A stretch of 64,000 bases of DNA from the NCBI GenBank assembly GCA_963732655.1, contig CAVTAI010000001.1, positions 744,001 to 808,000 of the forward strand, written 5' to 3'. The stretch's first letter is position 1. Every line of letters starts with the position of its first letter. A program made the position numbers and the translations under genes. The notes under the pieces were generated by a model, which did not search any database, had not been told where the DNA came from, and saw nothing but the letters and a program-made list of their open reading frames with translations. Source of the DNA: CAVTWS01 sp963732655 (GTDB lineage Bacteria; Actinomycetota; Acidimicrobiia; Acidimicrobiales; SHLQ01). Positions 51,183 to 59,306 of the stretch are shown one piece after another.

Positions 51183-51986
51183 ATGACTGCCACCGACAAC
51201 ACGCCCGTGCCCGACTACCTCGGCAGCCTTCGCCTCGACGGGCGCCGTTACGTCGTCGTCGGCGCCGGCCAGGGCATGGGGCGTCAGACGTGCCACACGC
51301 TGGCCCAAGCCGGAGCCGAGCGAATCGTGTGCGTCGATGTCGACGCGGACCGGGCGCAGGAGATCGCCGACGAGATCGGCATCGGCATCCCGTTCGTGGG
51401 TGACATGACGACACGAGCCGATGTCGCCCGGCTCGGCGAGGAGGCGGAGGCGGCGCTCGGCACGATCTCGGGTTTCGTCGACATCATCGGCGTGGCCGCC
51501 TGGGCCGGAGTCCTCGACATCGACGACACGACATGGGACTGGCAATTCGACATCGTGCTGCGCCACGCCTACCTGCTCTCCCAGGAGCTCGGGCGCCGAA
51601 TGGTCGCCTCCGGTGGCGGCACGATGGTCTTCATCGCCTCAGTCAGCGGCCTCAGCTCCGCCCCGAACCACGCCGGCTACGGTGCCGCCAAGGCCGGCCT
51701 GATGTCGTGGATCATGTCGCTCGCCGAGGAGCTCGGCCCCCACGGGGTCCGCGCCAACGCCGTGGCACCGGGTTCGATCCTCACGCCGCGTATGGCAGCG
51801 GCCATGGACGAGGCCGGTCTAGCCAAGAGCGCCGCCGACTCACCCCTCCGGCGCATCGGTCTGCCGGCCGACATCGCCGGCGCGGCCCTGTTCCTGTCGT
51901 CTGAGCTGTCGAGCTTCATCACCGGCCAGACCGTGATCGTCGACGGCGGTGTCACCGTCAGGTTCCCGTACCAGAACACGCTGTGA
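51183..51986 (+). CDS. Short-chain dehydrogenase/reductase
   Basis: 267 residues from an ATG with AGGGGGAACC upstream. Motifs: VVVGAGQGMGRQTCHTLAQAGA (TGxxxGxG variant), IVCVDVDADRAQEIADEIG, FVDIIGVAAWAGVLD, MVFIASVSGLSSAPNHAGYGAAKAGLMSW (serine and YxxxK), and GPHGVRANAVAPGSILTPRM. The C-terminal strand SSFITGQTVIVDGGV is standard for the family. The cofactor is probably NAD(H), because an aspartate follows the second strand. Under the IclR gene, it may be in its regulon. Confidence 0.9.
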   Translation: MTATDNTPVPDYLGSLRLDGRRYVVVGAGQGMGRQTCHTLAQAGAERIVCVDVDADRAQEIADEIGIGIPFVGDMTTRADVARLGEEAEAALGTISGFVDIIGVAAWAGVLDIDDTTWDWQFDIVLRHAYLLSQELGRRMVASGGGTMVFIASVSGLSSAPNHAGYGAAKAGLMSWIMSLAEELGPHGVRANAVAPGSILTPRMAAAMDEAGLAKSAADSPLRRIGLPADIAGAALFLSSELSSFITGQTVIVDGGVTVRFPYQNTL

Positions 51987-52023
51987 CGCCCGCGTCACCA
52001 GAACACGCGGTGACGCCGGCGGC
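51970..52023 (+). repeat. 27-nt direct repeat spanning the SDR stop codon
   Basis: ACCAGAACACGC starts at 51970 and at 51997, spacing 27. The first copy codes the last residues QNTL and the TGA (51984-51986) of the SDR. The second copy repeats the stop region just downstream, and a third partial copy may follow (52024). It is the same kind of gene-end duplication seen at other loci in this window. Confidence 0.8.
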
Positions 52024-52029
52024 ACGAGC

Positions 52030-52473
52030 TCACGATGGCCCGGGCCGGGCCCGTTCGTACGCCTCGCTCAGCAGGTCCCGGAGGGGGCCGTCGAGGTCGT
52101 CGGGCGACCGCACGTTCGCGATGTGCCAGTAGGCCGCGCCCACCTCCAGGACCTTGCGCACGATGGCGCGATGCGACGCTCGTCGATCGAGCATGAACGA
52201 CACGCTCACCCAGCGCTGCGCCGGCCGGAGCTCGACGAATTTGACCGGATTCTTCAGAAAGATCCCGACCGCCACGACATCGGCGTGCACCGGACCGAGT
52301 TGTTCGATGTGGGCCAGCACGGCCTCGTAGACCGGCCGTTCGTGAGCCGGGCCGGTCGAGAAGTACTCCTCGACGGTGAGCCCGGGTGCGCAGTCGTGAT
52401 GTTGGCGGGCCCGGCCGAACAACCGCCCACAATCGGGGCAGGTCCAGCCGCCGACGCCTGCTTGCCCGGTCAC
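52030..52473 (-). CDS. DUF5655-type protein with N-terminal zinc motif
   Basis: 147 residues. N-terminal short zinc finger candidate (WTCPDCGRLFGRARQHHDC, pattern C-x2-C with H-H-x-C). The core matches the DUF5655 domain: VEEYFSTGPAHERPVYEAVLAHIEQLG, KNPVKFVELRPAQRWVSVSFML, and HIANVRSPDDLDGPLRDLLSEAYERA. Related domains occur in small uncharacterised proteins and toxin-like genes; no activity is assigned here. Minus strand, just upstream of the SDR end. Confidence 0.72.
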   Translation of the reverse strand: MTGQAGVGGWTCPDCGRLFGRARQHHDCAPGLTVEEYFSTGPAHERPVYEAVLAHIEQLGPVHADVVAVGIFLKNPVKFVELRPAQRWVSVSFMLDRRASHRAIVRKVLEVGAAYWHIANVRSPDDLDGPLRDLLSEAYERARPGPS

Positions 52474-52476
52474 GGG

Positions 52477-53143
52477 TCAGCGGTAGGACGCCAACAGGAG
52501 GGCGACGTCGGCCGGCCGGCTGAGGAACGGCGAGTGATCGGTCGGCCATTCAACGATGTCGGTCGCCTGCCGCGCCATGTCTCGTTGGGCGTCGACCGGG
52601 AGCGCCCGGTCTGCGGTGCACACCACGTACGTCGACGGCGTATCCCGCCACGCCGGCCGGGTGGACATGTCGAAACCCGCGCCCGTTCCTTGGGTTCGCA
52701 GCCGGGCGACCGCGAGCGCAGCAGCGGCGGGATCGAGATCCCCGTAGAACAGCTCGGCCGCCCGCGCCGGATCCACCTGGATGCCGCCATCGGCCGACAC
52801 GAGGGCCGAGAGAAGCTCGCTCTGCCGCGTCCGCCATGACCTGGCCGACATCGTCCCCCGCGTCGAGCATGAGGGCGGCAAGGTACACCAACCGCCCGAC
52901 GGTCGACGAGCCGCTGGCGGCCAGAGAGATGACCAGTCCGCCGTAGGAGTGCCCGACGACGACCGCGCCCGGCCCGGCCTGCGTCACCGCGGCACGAACC
53001 TCCTCGACGTCTGCGCCGAGGCCAGTGAGCGGTAGCTCGACGGCCACAGCCGAAACGCCGAGTGCCGCGAGCTCGTCGACCACGAGATCCCAGCACCAGG
53101 CGCCGTGCCAGGCCCCATGGACGAGGACGACCGGTGCACTCAT
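52477..53143 (-). pseudogene. Alpha/beta hydrolase, frameshifted in the middle
   Basis: The start at 53143 reads SAPVVLVHGAWHGAWCWDLVVDELAALG, then AVVVGHSYGGLVISLAASG (nucleophile serine in G-H-S-Y-G) and LVYLAALMLDAGDDVGQVMADA. From about 52835 the sequence continues in the frame +1 with SELLSALVSADGGIQVDPARAAELFYG, TPSTYVVCTADRALP and WPTDHSPFLSRPADVALLL (histidine near the end). Deleting one G in the GCGGCAG run near 52835 restores the join. Both halves are plainly one alpha/beta hydrolase of the EstC-like group. Either a sequencing indel or a real break. It overlaps the LLM gene as ATGA. Confidence 0.78.
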
Positions 53144-54036
53144 GGCGCCAGCGTCTCGAGGGCCGCCCAGTCGATGGCGTAGTCGCCGCCGGTCGCGAGC
53201 GGTTGGATGCAGACGTGAGTGGCGCCCGCGTCGTAGTGCTCTCTCACCCGACGTTGGATCGCCGCGACATCGCCCCAGGCCAGCACGGCGTCGATGAAGC
53301 GGGGCGCTCCCTGGTCGATCTCCTCATCCGCGTACCCCAGCCGCAGCCAGTTGTTGCGGTAGTTCGGCAGCGTGGCGTACATGGCGAGGGCGGCCATGCC
53401 GGCCGCCCGGGCCGCGGTGGCGTCGGTCGACAGGACGACCTTCTGCTCGACGCACAACAGCTTGTCGGGACCGAGGATCGTGCGGGCTTGGGCCGTGTGC
53501 TCGGGGGTCGTCCAATAGGGGTGCGCGCCCTGGGCCAGCTCGCTCGACAGGGCCAGCATCCTGGGGCCGAGGGCGGCCAGCACCACCGGGGTCGGCTCCG
53601 CGGGCGGGACCGCCATGTACATCGATGCCTGCATGGCCAGAAGGTATGAGCGCATCTTGGCCAGTGGTTTCGAGTAGTCGAGCCCGCGCAGGCCTTCCAC
53701 CATCATGGAGTGGCTGACCCCGATGCCGAGAAGGAATCGTCCGCCGCTCTGCTCGGCGACCGTATCGGCCGCCTGCTTCATCACGCCCGGATGACGATGG
53801 TGGATGTTGGCGATCCCGGTGGCCAAGATCATCGTCGTGGTGGCCGTGGCCAGGTAGGCGGCATGCGCAAACGGATCTCGACCCACCATCTCGGGGATCC
53901 ACAACGCCGAGTACCCGAGCTGCTCGATCCGGGCCGCATGCTCGGCTGCCTGAGTGGCCGGCAGATTGTCCGCAAAGGCCCACACCCCCAACTTTCGCAG
54001 TCGTTCGTGGAGATCGAACGGTGAGGGGTCGGTCAC
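53140..54036 (-). CDS. LLM-class F420-dependent oxidoreductase
   Basis: 298 residues from a GTG with AGGAG upstream. Motifs: RIEQLGYSALWIPEMVGRDPF, TMILATGIANIHHRHPGVMKQAADTVAEQSGGRFLLGIGVSHSMMV (SxGRFxLGxGxS), LAALGPRMLALSSELAQGAHPYWTTPEHTAQAR. This pattern is that of actinobacterial F420-type LLM oxidoreductases. Substrate unknown. It ends in an ATGA overlap with the hydrolase start, so the two were probably made together. Confidence 0.9.
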   Translation of the reverse strand: MTDPSPFDLHERLRKLGVWAFADNLPATQAAEHAARIEQLGYSALWIPEMVGRDPFAHAAYLATATTTMILATGIANIHHRHPGVMKQAADTVAEQSGGRFLLGIGVSHSMMVEGLRGLDYSKPLAKMRSYLLAMQASMYMAVPPAEPTPVVLAALGPRMLALSSELAQGAHPYWTTPEHTAQARTILGPDKLLCVEQKVVLSTDATAARAAGMAALAMYATLPNYRNNWLRLGYADEEIDQGAPRFIDAVLAWGDVAAIQRRVREHYDAGATHVCIQPLATGGDYAIDWAALETLAP

Positions 54037-54151
54037 GGGGGCTCCTGGTGGTGGCGTGGCGCGGCGGTGGCGTGACCTCGGTGGGGCACGGACCTGCGGT
54101 CAGGCGCGGACGCTATTACGGTGACGCCCAACGCTACGAAACGTGAGGGCC

Positions 54152-54589
54152 ATGGTCTCGATCCTGTCGCAGTACTGCATCAACGTGAGCGACCTCGACC
54201 GGTCGGTCAAACTCTGGGACGAGGTGATCGGGATCCCTCTCGTGAGCCGCACCGAGATCGAGACCGCCCGGGAGGCGATCCTGCAGTCACCTCACGGGGG
54301 CAGCCGGATGCAGCTCGCCCAGCAGCTCGACCACACGGGTCCCATCGACATGGGCACCGCGATGTGGAAGCTGTACGTGAACACCGACGATGTTCAGTCG
54401 CTGTACGACCGGGCCCTCGCCGCCGGCTGCGAGTCGGTGATGGAGCCGACCCCACTCGATCGCTGGCCCGTCACCATCGCCTTCGTGAAGGACTACGACG
54501 GGTATCTCCTCGAGTTCGTCGAGTACCACGACGGAACTCAACCGGGCGTTCCCGATCCCAAGAAGATCGCGTCCGAGGGCGGCTCCTGA
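54152..54589 (+). CDS. VOC-family (glyoxalase/bleomycin resistance/dioxygenase) protein
   Basis: 145 residues from the ATG at 54152 (GTG 54143 is an alternative). Two beta-alpha-beta-beta-beta halves: ILSQYCINVSDLDRSVKLWDEVIGIPLV, then MGTAMWKLYVNTDDVQSLYDRALAAGCESVMEPTPL, and the metal-site glutamate region FVKDYDGYLLEFVEYHD. Metal-dependent lyase, isomerase or dioxygenase fold. The reaction cannot be told. The stop overlaps the next start by one base (TGATG), so it is coupled to the SDR. Confidence 0.87.
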   Translation: MVSILSQYCINVSDLDRSVKLWDEVIGIPLVSRTEIETAREAILQSPHGGSRMQLAQQLDHTGPIDMGTAMWKLYVNTDDVQSLYDRALAAGCESVMEPTPLDRWPVTIAFVKDYDGYLLEFVEYHDGTQPGVPDPKKIASEGGS

Positions 54590-55512
54590 TGCGGGAGTTC
54601 GCGGGCAAGGTCGCCGTCGTCACCGGCAGCGGCCAGGGGATCGGGCGGGCGCTGGTGGAGCGATTCGGCGCCGAGGGCATGCGATGCGTGGTCTCCGATC
54701 TCGTGCCCGAGCTCGTCGATCGCACGACGGGTGAGCTCCGGGACCAGGGGCTCGACGTGATCGGCGTCGTCACCGATGTCACCGATCTCGCCTCGGTCGA
54801 AGCGCTGCGTGACACCACCCTGGAGGCGTTCGGTGCGGTGCACGTCGTCTGCAACAACGCCGGCATCGGCTCGGGATCCGAAGGTCAGATCTGGGACCAC
54901 CACGTCAACGACTGGCGGTGGTCGTTCGATGTGAACGTGATGGGGGTGGTCAACGGCATCCACGCCTTCGTCCCGACCATGTTGGCCCAGGACACCGAGG
55001 GCCACATGGTGAACACGACATCCGGCAACGGGGGATTCACCCCGCTCATCAACAGCGCCGTGTACGCCACCACCAAGGCCGCCGTCACGACCATCACCGA
55101 ATGCCTGTGGGGGCAACTGCGCGAGGTGGGCGCCAAGGTGGGCGCGTCGTTGCTCTACCCCAGCACGCACTCCCCCGGCATGCTCAACACCGGAATCTGG
55201 CGGCCAGGGGCGAACCGCCCCGACCGCTACGACCGGCCGGGAGCGCCGCCGAAGGAGGGCCGGGACAGTCTGGGTCTGTACCTGGAGCGAGCGAAGTCCG
55301 CCGGGATCGAGGTCGTGTTCGCCCCGCTGTCGGAGGTCGCCGACATCTGCTTCGAGGGCATCCGCACTGACACCTTCTGGATCACCGTTCCGAGCGAGGA
55401 CCAGCAGTCCAAGATCCGGGCCAGGGCCACTTCGCAGATCGAGATGACCGACCCCGACTACCTGATCGCCCCGAACCTCATGACCGGCAAAGCCGCCGGC
55501 AGCACGGACTGA
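54589..55512 (+). CDS. Short-chain dehydrogenase/reductase
   Basis: 307 residues from the ATG in the TGATG junction. Motifs: VAVVTGSGQGIGRALVERFGAEG (TGxxxGxG), AVHVVCNNAGIGSG (NNAG), HMVNTTSGNGGFTP with the catalytic serine position occupied within TTSGN, and SAVYATTKAAV (YxxxK). A longer C-terminal part (PGANRPDRYDRPGAPPKEGR) is unusual for the family. It resembles SDRs of terpene/steroid-type metabolism but no substrate can be read. Its stop is followed by the 23-bp palindrome at 55532. Confidence 0.88.
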   Translation: MREFAGKVAVVTGSGQGIGRALVERFGAEGMRCVVSDLVPELVDRTTGELRDQGLDVIGVVTDVTDLASVEALRDTTLEAFGAVHVVCNNAGIGSGSEGQIWDHHVNDWRWSFDVNVMGVVNGIHAFVPTMLAQDTEGHMVNTTSGNGGFTPLINSAVYATTKAAVTTITECLWGQLREVGAKVGASLLYPSTHSPGMLNTGIWRPGANRPDRYDRPGAPPKEGRDSLGLYLERAKSAGIEVVFAPLSEVADICFEGIRTDTFWITVPSEDQQSKIRARATSQIEMTDPDYLIAPNLMTGKAAGSTD

Positions 55513-55531
55513 CATCACCGCCGACCGACCG

Positions 55532-55579
55532 TTCTGGCAGGGAGATTGCACGCTGGAGCGTGCAATCTCCCTGCCAGAA
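55532..55579. terminator. Perfect 23-bp inverted repeat between convergent genes
   Basis: The arm at 55532-55554 starts TTCTGGCAGGGAGATTGCAC, and its exact reverse complement is at 55557-55579, with GG between them. It lies in the 114-bp gap between two convergent SDR genes. Its position fits a bidirectional terminator, although there is no T-tract on either side. Other roles, such as a small hairpin RNA or protein binding site, are possible. Confidence 0.7.
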
Positions 55580-55626
55580 GCGTCCAAACACAGGCGGCGG
55601 GCTCGGACTCGTCTCGGCGCGACCGG

Positions 55627-56382
55627 TCAGGCGTTGTCCCGGCCGGGGTCGGACACCGCCGTGATCTCGCGGAGCCAAACGGGCGAGGCGAGCACGGCCA
55701 AGATGGCGCTCGTACCGTCGTGCACGGTCATCGGGCCGCCCGGCCCGTTGTCGTGCACGTAGCCGAGGGCGTTCCACGTCTGCGACAGTTCCATGAGCAG
55801 TGAGCGATCCCACGAGTCGGTGACGCCGGTGCCGAGCGTCGAGCCGATCCGTACGTTCGCGAAACACACATCGGGGTGCTCGGCCTGCCACGCCCGGGCC
55901 ATGGTTTCGAGCGCCGCCTTGCTCGACGCGTACACACCCATTCCAGGCAGGGGTCGATCAACGGACGAGGCCGACACATACACCATGCGCCCCTTCGCGC
56001 TCCGGAGGTGCGGCAACGCCGCCGCAGTGACCCGGGCGGCGCCGAACACGTTCGTGGCGAAGGTGTTCTCCCACGTGTCCATGGGGGCATCGGCAACACG
56101 GACGAGGAGGTCGATCGCCGTGGCGTACACGACGGCGTCGAGCCCACCGAAGGCCTCCACGGTGTCGGCCACCACGGCCGCGCACGAAGCTTCGTCACGG
56201 GCGTCGCAGGTCAGACCGATCGCTCCTGCGCCGACTTCGGCCGCCGCCTCCGCCACCAGCTCGGCCCGGCGGGCGGCAAAAGCCACCCGGGCACCCAACG
56301 CCGCCGCCTGACGCCCGAGCTCACGGCCCACGCCTGACGACGCCCCCACGATCAACAACCGATAACCCTCGAGCTCTCTCAC
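55627..56382 (-). CDS. Short-chain dehydrogenase/reductase
   Basis: 251 residues from the GTG at 56382 (AGAGGGATGG upstream). Motifs: LLIVGASSGVGRELGRQAAALGA, VAFAARRAELVAEAAAEVG, GLDAVVYATAIDLLV in place of the usual NNAG, MVYVSASSVDRPLPGMGVYASSKAALETMARAW (serine and YxxxK). NADP preference is suggested by arginines after the second strand. Longer in-frame starts upstream run through the intergenic inverted repeat and are rejected. Confidence 0.87.
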   Translation of the reverse strand: MRELEGYRLLIVGASSGVGRELGRQAAALGARVAFAARRAELVAEAAAEVGAGAIGLTCDARDEASCAAVVADTVEAFGGLDAVVYATAIDLLVRVADAPMDTWENTFATNVFGAARVTAAALPHLRSAKGRMVYVSASSVDRPLPGMGVYASSKAALETMARAWQAEHPDVCFANVRIGSTLGTGVTDSWDRSLLMELSQTWNALGYVHDNGPGGPMTVHDGTSAILAVLASPVWLREITAVSDPGRDNA

Positions 56383-56426
56383 CGAACCATCCCTCTGCCT
56401 GCTTGAAACGCGCCCCCCGCTCCGAA

Positions 56427-56470
56427 CTGGGAGACCGAACCGTCGAGCGGGCGACGAGATTGTCTCCCAG
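56427..56470. promoter_or_regulatory. Inverted repeat in a divergent promoter region
   Basis: CTGGGAGAC (about 56428-56436) is the reverse complement of GTCTCCCAG (about 56462-56470). The inner bases are rich in CG and also show CGTCGAGCG and GCGACGAG patches. The site sits between the SDR (minus) and the SGNH-like gene (plus), 56383-56536. The GGGAG core resembles part of the palindrome at 55532. No regulator is identified. Confidence 0.5.
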
Positions 56471-56536
56471 AACACCGGTCGCGAGGAATCCGAGCCGCTC
56501 ACTGGCGGGGGCGGCCCGAGCCTGACGGGAGGTGGC

Positions 56537-57454
56537 GTGGCTACGATCGGCTCCGTGGCCCCGGTCGTCGTCCGACTCATCGCCCTCGTCGCCGTGTCCG
56601 TGGGAGCCCTCTCGGTGCCGGCATCGGCCGTGGCGACCCCGACCTCACAGACCGCGCCGACTGCGCCGACTTCGCCGACCGCGCCCACTGCGCCGACTTC
56701 GCCGACCGGGTCCGGCATCAGCATCTTGTTCATCGGCAACAGCCACACCCGAGCGAACGACCTGCCGGGCACCGTCGCAACCCTCGTCGAAGCCGACTCC
56801 TCAGGAGTCCCGGTGGTCTACGAAGTGGCACCCGGCTACCAGTTCCTCGACGAGCGGCTCGACGACGCGGCATCCAACGATCTCCTGGAGAGCCGGGCGT
56901 GGACGTACGTCGTGCTCCAGGCTCAGCGATACAGCAGCAGCGGCACGGTCGACTACTCCACGACGGAGGCCGAGGAGTGGGTTCGCCGGGTGCGCTCAGT
57001 CGGTGCGGTGCCGATCTTGTTTCCCGAGTGGCCCCGCCGCGGCATCGACGAGTCCACGCGCATCTTCGACCTTCACGTCAGCATCGCGGCGGCGGAAGCG
57101 GCCTGCGTTCCACCCATCCCGCAAGCGTTCGACCTGGCTCCCGGGTCGGTCACGCCATTGCACGCGACGGACGGCAACCACGCGTCACCCACCGGTTCTC
57201 TTCTGGCCGCGCTCGTCCTGACCCACACGATGACCGGCCAGCCGCTCGACCACATGCCCGACCTCACGTCCATCGACGTCGACCCGTTGACTCAACACGA
57301 CCTCCGGGCCGCGGCTGCGGAGGCGGTCGCCGCCACCTCACCGTGGACGCATTGTCCTGGTGATCGGCCCGCCGCCCTCCCTACGGCCACGTCCCGCGGC
57401 TGCTCGCGGCGACACGACCACGCGGCCGCGAGTGGGCCGAGTCAGTCGTCGTAG
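56537..57454 (+). CDS. Secreted SGNH-type hydrolase-like protein
   Basis: 305 residues from a GTG with GGGAGGTG upstream. Signal peptide (VVRLIALVAVSVGALSVPASAVA), then a linker of the nine-residue unit APTAPTSPT repeated twice (27-nt repeat). The core has ILFIGNSHTRANDLPGTVATL with the SGNH serine block, YVVLQAQRYSSSG (third block-like), and a late ATDGNHASPTGSLLAALVL with the histidine. SGNH hydrolases are lipases or esterases. The C-terminal 45 residues overlap the convergent Rieske gene by 13 bases and look poorly conserved. Confidence 0.78.
   Translation: MATIGSVAPVVVRLIALVAVSVGALSVPASAVATPTSQTAPTAPTSPTAPTAPTSPTGSGISILFIGNSHTRANDLPGTVATLVEADSSGVPVVYEVAPGYQFLDERLDDAASNDLLESRAWTYVVLQAQRYSSSGTVDYSTTEAEEWVRRVRSVGAVPILFPEWPRRGIDESTRIFDLHVSIAAAEAACVPPIPQAFDLAPGSVTPLHATDGNHASPTGSLLAALVLTHTMTGQPLDHMPDLTSIDVDPLTQHDLRAAAAEAVAATSPWTHCPGDRPAALPTATSRGCSRRHDHAAASGPSQSS
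56651..56704 (+). repeat. 27-nt tandem repeat in the linker after the signal peptide
   Basis: Copies begin at 56651 and 56678 (ACCGCGCC(G/C)ACTGCGCCGA), spacing 27. They code APTAPTSPT twice. Confidence 0.88.
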
Positions 57455-58462
57455 AACTGGCGCGCCCAGCTCCGGAGCAGGCGGATCGGCCCGTCTTCGG
57501 CGACGAGGGGTGCCCGATCGACATACGCCTTGTGCTCCCAGATCGGCACATCACGGGCGACGTTGGCCATGGTGGCCTCGACCGTCGCCCGGGTCGCGGC
57601 CCGCAGCTCGGTGGCATCGCCGCCCTCGTTCACGAGGAAGTACACCCGCAGGTGGCATGTCTCCTCGTCGACGGGAGTCGTGGCGGTGAGGAGCCAGTGG
57701 ACGGGTTCGGTTGTCGTCAACAACCACACCAGACCCAGGCCATGGGCCTCCTGCTGGGCGAAGGCGACCTCGTTCTCCGCCACCCCGACGAGCGATCGCT
57801 GCCGGTAGACCGGCCCGGCGTCGGACGCGTCGGCCCGCAGCCCGACCGGCACGGACCTGCCACCGACGCCGTTCCCCTGGGCGCCGGCACCGACGCCGAC
57901 GCCGTTCCCCTGGGCGCCGGCACCGACGCCGACGCCGTGCACGTACCGAAAATGCGCCATGTCGGGAACGTTCTCGGCCAACTCCTGGACGTGCATGCGA
58001 ATCGTCCACTCGGCCGTCTCGTAGCCGACCCATCCCGGGGTCCCGAACTCGGGCCGCGGTCGGGGGCTCCCAGGTGGGCACCCGTCCGGCCTCGCTGAAC
58101 CACATCATCACGAGACCGCTCGACTCCACCACCGGAAACGTGGGCACGCAGACCCGAGGTGGTTTGGAGGTCGAGTACGGGACGTCCTCGCACTCGCCGT
58201 CGGCCCCGAATCGCCATGAATGGAACGGGCACCGGATGCCCTCACCCTCGACCGCTCCGCCGTACCCCAGGTGAGCGCCCATGTGCGGGCAGTGGGCGGC
58301 CACCACGACCGGGCGACCGCCCTCGGTCCGGTAGGCCACCAGCTCGCGGCCGAACAGGTGCAGCGGCAGAACCTCGCCGATCGCCAGCTCGACCGACGGA
58401 CGCACGACATACCACCCGTCCGGATACGGCGAGAACGGATAGCGATACGTCGTCACGGTCAC
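57442..58462 (-). pseudogene. Rieske non-heme iron oxygenase alpha subunit, frameshifted
   Basis: The start at 58462 reads TVTTYRYPFSPYPDGWYVV, then VVAAHCPHMGAHLGYGG and GIRCPFHSWRFGADGEC, a complete Rieske 2Fe-2S site (C-x-H, C-x2-H). The frame is lost near 58062-58066, a run of five C on the minus strand. Deleting one C joins it to PRPEFGTPGWVGYETAEWTIR and then ELAENVPDMAHFRYVHG, the mononuclear iron region. KshA-like steroid or aromatic oxygenases share this layout. A 33-nt repeat (GVGVGAGAQGN twice) lies right after the iron-ligand region, which could disturb the active site. Confidence 0.8.
57868..57933 (-). repeat. 33-nt direct repeat in the Rieske oxygenase gene
   Basis: GCCGTTCCCCTGGGCGCCGG begins at 57868 and 57901, spacing 33. 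On the minus strand it encodes GVGVGAGAQGN twice, just after HFRYVHG. Confidence 0.9.
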
Positions 58463-58623
58463 GAAACCCCTTGTCGGTTCGACTGCGGCTCCCGGGCCAC
58501 CGACCCTACTTCGCCCCCCCTTCGAGCCGCCTCCGTGAGACCCAACCCCGAGACGCCGCCGAGTCGCCGCTGGGAACGGGGCGCGTAGTTCCGGAATGGG
58601 TCAGCGAGGTGTAGAACGCTGGC

Positions 58624-59283
58624 ATGGACCTCGAACAGGCGATGCGGACGACGGCTTCGATCCGAGATTTCCGTCCCGAACCGGTGCCCGACACGGTGCT
58701 GCACCGGATTCTCGACCAAGCCCGGTTCGCCGGCAGCGGCGGCAACCGTCAGGGCTGGCGGGTGATCATCGTCAACGACATCGATGTGCGACGAGCCCTC
58801 CGCGACATCTACGTCGAAGTCTGGGCGGAGTACATCGATGGATACCGGCGGGGACTGGTCCCGTTCTCCCCGTCCTGGACGCCGTCGAGTGAGCCTCCCC
58901 CGCCCGTACCGAGCGACTTCGCCGACCACCTCGACGACGTGCCCGCCCTGCTCCTGGTCCTGGCGGAGCTCGACGCTCTGGCCATCACGGACCGGTTGCT
59001 CGACCGACCCTCGATCGTGGGCGGGGCGTCGGTCTACACGTTTGTGCAGAACATCCTGCTGGCCTCTCGCGCCGAGGGCATCGGTGGTGTCCTCACCACC
59101 TTGCTCGCCCGCGCCGAGCCCCGGGTCGCCGAGCTCATCGGCCTGCCCCCGACCCACGCCATCGCCGCCATGGTGACGCTCGGCTACCCCGTCCACCAGC
59201 CGACACGGCTGAGTCGCAAGACGGTCAGCGAGTTCACCACCATCGATCGCGCCGACGGCCCGGCGTTCACGATCTTCCCCTGA
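58624..59283 (+). CDS. Nitroreductase-family FMN oxidoreductase
   Basis: 219 residues. Nitroreductase fold: MRTTASIRDFRPEPVPDTVLHRILDQARFAGSGGNRQGWRVIIV with the FMN-binding R-F-R and asparagine/glutamine, and later AEGIGGVLTTLLARAEPRVAELIGLPPTHAIAAMVTLGYP (the G-x-G and lysine/glycine regions). Family members reduce nitro groups, quinones or flavins using NAD(P)H, or act in ring chemistry. Located divergent from the Rieske gene. It may supply or share redox chemistry with it, but this is guesswork. Confidence 0.87.
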   Translation: MDLEQAMRTTASIRDFRPEPVPDTVLHRILDQARFAGSGGNRQGWRVIIVNDIDVRRALRDIYVEVWAEYIDGYRRGLVPFSPSWTPSSEPPPPVPSDFADHLDDVPALLLVLAELDALAITDRLLDRPSIVGGASVYTFVQNILLASRAEGIGGVLTTLLARAEPRVAELIGLPPTHAIAAMVTLGYPVHQPTRLSRKTVSEFTTIDRADGPAFTIFP

Positions 59284-59306
59284 GAGCAGTGCTGGGGAGG
59301 GTCAGG

